A stretch of 5,658 bases of DNA from Acidobacteriota bacterium (GTDB lineage Bacteria > Acidobacteriota > Vicinamibacteria > Vicinamibacterales > JAFNAJ01), in assembly GCA_017860085.1 (NCBI GenBank), contig JAFNAJ010000192.1:1-5658 (forward strand), given 5' to 3'. This document shows positions 1 to 5,658 of the stretch, in pieces. The notes beneath the pieces were generated by a model. That model saw only the letters and a list, made by a program, of their open reading frames with translations. It was not told the DNA's origin and did not search any database. How positions within the stretch are numbered: position 1 is the first letter of the stretch; every line of letters starts with the position of its first letter. The translations under genes were made by a program, and so were the position numbers.

Positions 1-479
1 TCGACGCGGCGCGCCAAGTCGGGCGCATTGATCTCGCGGTCGTTCCACCCGGCCCGCATCTTGACGGTGACCGGGATCGACACCGCGCGGGCCATGGCGC
101 GGACAATCGCAGCCGCATGCTCGGGCTCGCGCATCAGGCGGCACCCGGCGTTGTGCTTGGCGATCTTTGGCACAGGGCAGCCCATGTTGACGTCGACGAC
201 GTCGGCGCCAATCTTCTCGACGATGCGAGCTGCCTCCGCCATCCGGTTCGGATCGCCGCCGAAGATCTGGATGGACACGGGCCGCTCTTCCTCGGTGTAC
301 TCGGCGTACTCGAGGGTGCGGTCGATGCCCCGCGTGAGCCCTTCCGAGCTCACCATCTCGGTGACGACCAGGCCGCAGCCTCCGTGGCGCTTCACCAGCC
401 GCCGGAATGCGGTGTCGGTCATCCCGGCCATCGGCGCGACGCCGAAGGCGGGATCGAGCGTGAGGGATCCGATCTTCAC
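1..479 (-). CDS. dusB: tRNA-dihydrouridine synthase, DusB type (N-terminal half, cut by window edge)
   Basis: This cytoplasmic flavoenzyme reduces specific uridines in the tRNA D-loop to dihydrouridine, using FMN and NAD(P)H. The first 159 residues are visible, about half of the usual length of roughly 320. The start is a GTG at 477-479. It lies just before the family's opening APMAGMTD motif (residues 15-22), so a later start would delete conserved sequence. Other hallmarks are the FMN-contacting stretch SIQIFGGDP (69-77), the signature DVNMGCPVPKI (96-106) with the conserved catalytic Cys101, AGCRLM (111-116), and TVKMRAGW (138-145) with the flavin-contacting Lys140. The NMGCP...AG.RLM pattern fits the DusB/NifR3 subgroup better than DusA or DusC. 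The start overlaps the stop of the upstream foldase gene by 4 bp, and I see no Shine-Dalgarno sequence, so translational coupling is likely. The remaining C-terminal half lies beyond position 1. Family assignment is very secure; the B subtype is probable. Confidence 0.93.
   Translation of the reverse strand, partial: MKIGSLTLDPAFGVAPMAGMTDTAFRRLVKRHGGCGLVVTEMVSSEGLTRGIDRTLEYAEYTEEERPVSIQIFGGDPNRMAEAARIVEKIGADVVDVNMGCPVPKIAKHNAGCRLMREPEHAAAIVRAMARAVSIPVTVKMRAGWNDREINAPDLARRV
476..479 (-). other. GTGA stop/start overlap of foldase gene and dusB
   Basis: On the minus strand the bases read GTGA: GTG starts dusB and TGA stops the foldase gene. No purine-rich ribosome-binding site is visible before the GTG. 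This suggests that dusB is translated by ribosomes terminating on the foldase gene. The arrangement is directly visible; the coupling is inferred. Confidence 0.8.
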
Positions 480-1540
480 GACTGGGTGGACGGGACCTGC
501 GCGAGGACCTTGTCGTAGAGCTTCTTCGCCTCGTCGCTCTTCCACTCGATGATGGCCTGCCCACGCAGCTTGACCAGGTAGGCGCGCAGCGCCGTGCCGC
601 GCTTCTGTCCGTAGACCTTCTCGGCGATCTGATCCCGCGCCTGGTCGAAGGGCAGCACCGTGGTCGGCGTCGCCGACTCGAGCTTGAAGAGCTGGTAGCC
701 ACGCTGGGTGCGGACGGGCTGCGACACCTCGCCAACCTTCAACGGCTCGATGATCGCCCGAAGGGCGGGCGCCAGTTCGTCGATGTTCAGGGGTCCAATC
801 AGCCCGCCATTGGCCTTCGACGCCGCGCTCGACTCCTTCGACGCGATCTCGCCGAAATCCTCACCAGCGACCGCCCGTGCCCGCAGCGCCTCGGATTGGG
901 CCTTGGCCGCCTCGTCGGCGCCGACGTTGATGGCAGGCTGGCCGCCGGGGCCGGTCGAGGGCTCCACCTCCACGAGGATCTCGCGGATCGTGATCGCGCT
1001 CGGCGTGGTGAACTCGCCGGCGTGGGACTGGTAGTACGTGCGCTCCTCTTCCTCGGTCACCGACACCTTGCCGACGGCGTCGCCCTGGATGCGCGACATC
1101 ACCATCTGGCGCTCGAGCTGCTTGCGGAGGTCTGCGAGCGTCAACCCTTCCTGCTTGAGGGCATTCTGGAAGGCCTGCTCGTCCTCGAGCTTGTTCTCCT
1201 TCCGGATGCGTTCCAGGATGTTGGCGAACTGCTCGTCCGACATCTTGTAGCCGCGATCGCGCGCCTGTTGCATCACCAGCATCTCGTCGACGGCATCGAC
1301 GAGCAACTGCGGCGTGATGTCTTCGAGCGCGCGACGCAGCGTCTCGTCGTTCTTCAGGTCCTCGGGCGTCACGCCGCGGTTCCGCTGCCGCAGGGCCTGG
1401 ATCTGCCGCTGCTCGAGGTCGGTCTTGGTGAAAATCTCTCCGTTCACCTTCACGAGGACCTGCTCGAGGATCTCGGCCCGGAGTGTCAGGCTGGCAACGG
1501 CGACAACGAGCGCAGCAACAGCAGCTTTCCTCAGCAGCAT
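476..1540 (-). CDS. Secreted SurA/PpiC-type foldase (parvulin-family peptidyl-prolyl isomerase)
   Basis: This is a periplasmic chaperone of the SurA/PrsA/PpiD kind, expected to hold and fold exported or outer-membrane proteins. From the ATG at 1538-1540 it has 354 residues. A Sec signal peptide comes first: basic LLRK, a hydrophobic stretch at residues 6-20, then LRA with likely cleavage near residue 22. A SurA_N-like helical domain follows (about 27-160, opening VLVKVNGEIFTKTDLEQ). One parvulin domain spans about 182-288 (FTTPSAITIREILV, then GGLIGPLNIDEL, then VGEVSQPVRTQRGYQLFKLES). A helical tail contains RGQAIIEWKSDEAKKLYDK. Known SurA has two parvulin domains; this has one. The positions usually held by the active-site histidines are Glu187 and Gln283, so isomerase activity is doubtful. 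A TTG at 1553-1555 would add five residues (MDSPT). I prefer the ATG because it gives a standard signal peptide; neither start has a clear Shine-Dalgarno sequence. It lies 48 bp after mfd and overlaps dusB by 4 bp. Confidence 0.9.
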   Translation of the reverse strand: MLLRKAAVAALVVAVASLTLRAEILEQVLVKVNGEIFTKTDLEQRQIQALRQRNRGVTPEDLKNDETLRRALEDITPQLLVDAVDEMLVMQQARDRGYKMSDEQFANILERIRKENKLEDEQAFQNALKQEGLTLADLRKQLERQMVMSRIQGDAVGKVSVTEEEERTYYQSHAGEFTTPSAITIREILVEVEPSTGPGGQPAINVGADEAAKAQSEALRARAVAGEDFGEIASKESSAASKANGGLIGPLNIDELAPALRAIIEPLKVGEVSQPVRTQRGYQLFKLESATPTTVLPFDQARDQIAEKVYGQKRGTALRAYLVKLRGQAIIEWKSDEAKKLYDKVLAQVPSTQS

Positions 1541-1556
1541 CGTGGGGGAATCCAAT

Positions 1557-1588
1557 TCAGGGTCTCAGGTTGTCAGCCTTCCAGTTTA

Positions 1589-1612
<24 letters not shown>
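1557..1612. repeat. Degenerate 8-bp tandem array (7 units) across the mfd/foldase junction
   Basis: Seven consecutive octamers can be read on the plus strand starting at 1557, 1565, 1573, 1581, 1589, 1597 and 1605: TCAGGGTC, TCAGGTTG, TCAGCCTT, CCAGTTTA, TCAGTCTC, TCAGGCTG, TGAGTCAG. The consensus is TCAGNNTN (minus strand NANNCTGA). AG is kept in all seven units, TCAG in five, and T at position 7 in six. Its GC content is 29 of 56 bases, visibly lower than its neighbours. The period is not a multiple of three, so it is not a coding periodicity. It encodes the last seven residues of Mfd (LTHSLRD) and its TGA stop, and it ends 2 bp before the alternative TTG start of the foldase gene. Its function is unknown; it may simply be a drifting simple repeat. 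Confidence 0.72.
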
Positions 1613-5176
<3,564 letters not shown>

Positions 5177-5191
5177 GGCGAGCGGTACCGG

Positions 5192-5658
5192 CTACGCCAG
5201 CACCGAACCGAACAAGGCGCTGATGACCCCGATGCGGACGAGGCTGGCCACGGTCGGCGCGTCCGCCTTCGCCCGGTACCAGGTCCAGGCGAGCACGCTG
5301 GACCCGGCAAAGAGCACGGCAATCCACGCGAGGGTGGCGGTGAGATCCTGGGGTCCGAGCAACCGTCCCAAGCTGCTGTTCCAGCGCGAGCCGTAAAGGA
5401 GCGAGACGTGCGCGACGTACACGAGCAGTGACTCGGCCGCCAGAGCACGCACCAGGCTCGGCGCGCCGGTGGCGCCGCGGCTCAGCCTCGCGATCAGTCC
5501 CAGGACGATGAGGACGCCTCCACCGCGCACAAGGAACACGGCAGGGCTCGATCGCCAGACGTCGGCCTGCACATAAGCCGACCAAGGCAGCAACAGCGAC
5601 ACGGTGCCTGCGGCGAAGGTGGTCGCGCCGAGCGTCATCAGCCAGCGCGAGGGCGCCA
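5192..5658 (-). CDS. Multi-pass membrane protein, C-terminal part; possible membrane acyltransferase
   Basis: The frame is open from the right edge to a TAG at 5192-5194, giving 154 C-terminal residues. An in-frame ATG at 5636-5638 exists. No stop precedes it in the window and the sequence just upstream (APSRWL) reads naturally into it, so I treat the gene as truncated by the window edge. Hydrophobic segments lie at about visible residues 6-25, 38-58, 69-88 and 106-127, with a weaker one at 136-154. The segment ALAAESLLVYVAHVSLLYGSR (71-91) resembles the late helix of polytopic membrane acyltransferases (heparan-alpha-glucosaminide N-acetyltransferase-like/DUF1624 or OpgC/acyltransferase-3), which often carry a serine-leucine-x-x-Y-x-x-H pattern there. 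The catalytic region would be outside the window, so the substrate cannot be guessed. Only 15 bp separate it from mfd, which suggests co-transcription. The membrane topology is well supported; the acyltransferase assignment is tentative. Confidence 0.72.
   Translation of the reverse strand, partial: APSRWLMTLGATTFAAGTVSLLLPWSAYVQADVWRSSPAVFLVRGGGVLIVLGLIARLSRGATGAPSLVRALAAESLLVYVAHVSLLYGSRWNSSLGRLLGPQDLTATLAWIAVLFAGSSVLAWTWYRAKADAPTVASLVRIGVISALFGSVLA

Noticed and set aside
28..552. Plus-strand open frames opposite dusB (28-552 and 117-518)
   Set aside because: The minus strand encodes a clear Dus protein with all expected motifs here. The plus-strand translations are unrecognisable and typical of GC-rich antisense shadows.
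1553..1555. TTG as the start of the foldase gene (359 residues)
   Set aside because: It adds only MDSPT before a standard signal peptide and has no ribosome-binding site. The ATG at 1538-1540 gives the expected short basic N-terminus. It remains possible.

Overview
The window is GC-rich and gene-dense. It carries four genes, all on the minus strand, with almost no space between them. The codon choice (nearly all third positions G or C, with TTA, CTA and TCA Ser/Leu codons almost absent), the GTG start and the presence of a Sec-exported periplasmic foldase suggest a high-GC diderm bacterium. Acidobacteriota or Deltaproteobacteria-like lineages are plausible, but this is an inference from style. 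No rRNA or other taxonomic marker is present.

Reading in the direction of transcription (right to left): (1) positions 5192-5658 hold the C-terminal 154 residues of a multi-pass membrane protein, cut by the window edge and resembling the tail of membrane acyltransferases. (2) Fifteen bases later comes mfd (1589-5176), the transcription-repair coupling factor. It has all helicase motifs and an unusually long linker before its last helix. (3) Then, after 48 bp, comes a secreted SurA/PpiC-type parvulin-family foldase (476-1540), whose parvulin domain appears to lack both active-site histidines. (4) Overlapping it by 4 bp (GTGA) is the first half of a DusB-type tRNA-dihydrouridine synthase (1-479), cut by the left edge.

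The spacings (15 bp, 48 bp, 4 bp overlap) and the lack of any visible terminator suggest one transcription unit. Its genes serve DNA repair at stalled RNA polymerase, outer-membrane protein folding and tRNA modification. They do not form an obvious single pathway; this looks like a housekeeping operon.

The one non-genic structure is a degenerate array of seven 8-bp units (1557-1612). It covers the mfd/foldase junction, encodes the last seven residues of Mfd and supplies its stop codon. I found no RNA gene, CRISPR array, insertion sequence or defence-type system. No gap between genes exceeds 50 bp.
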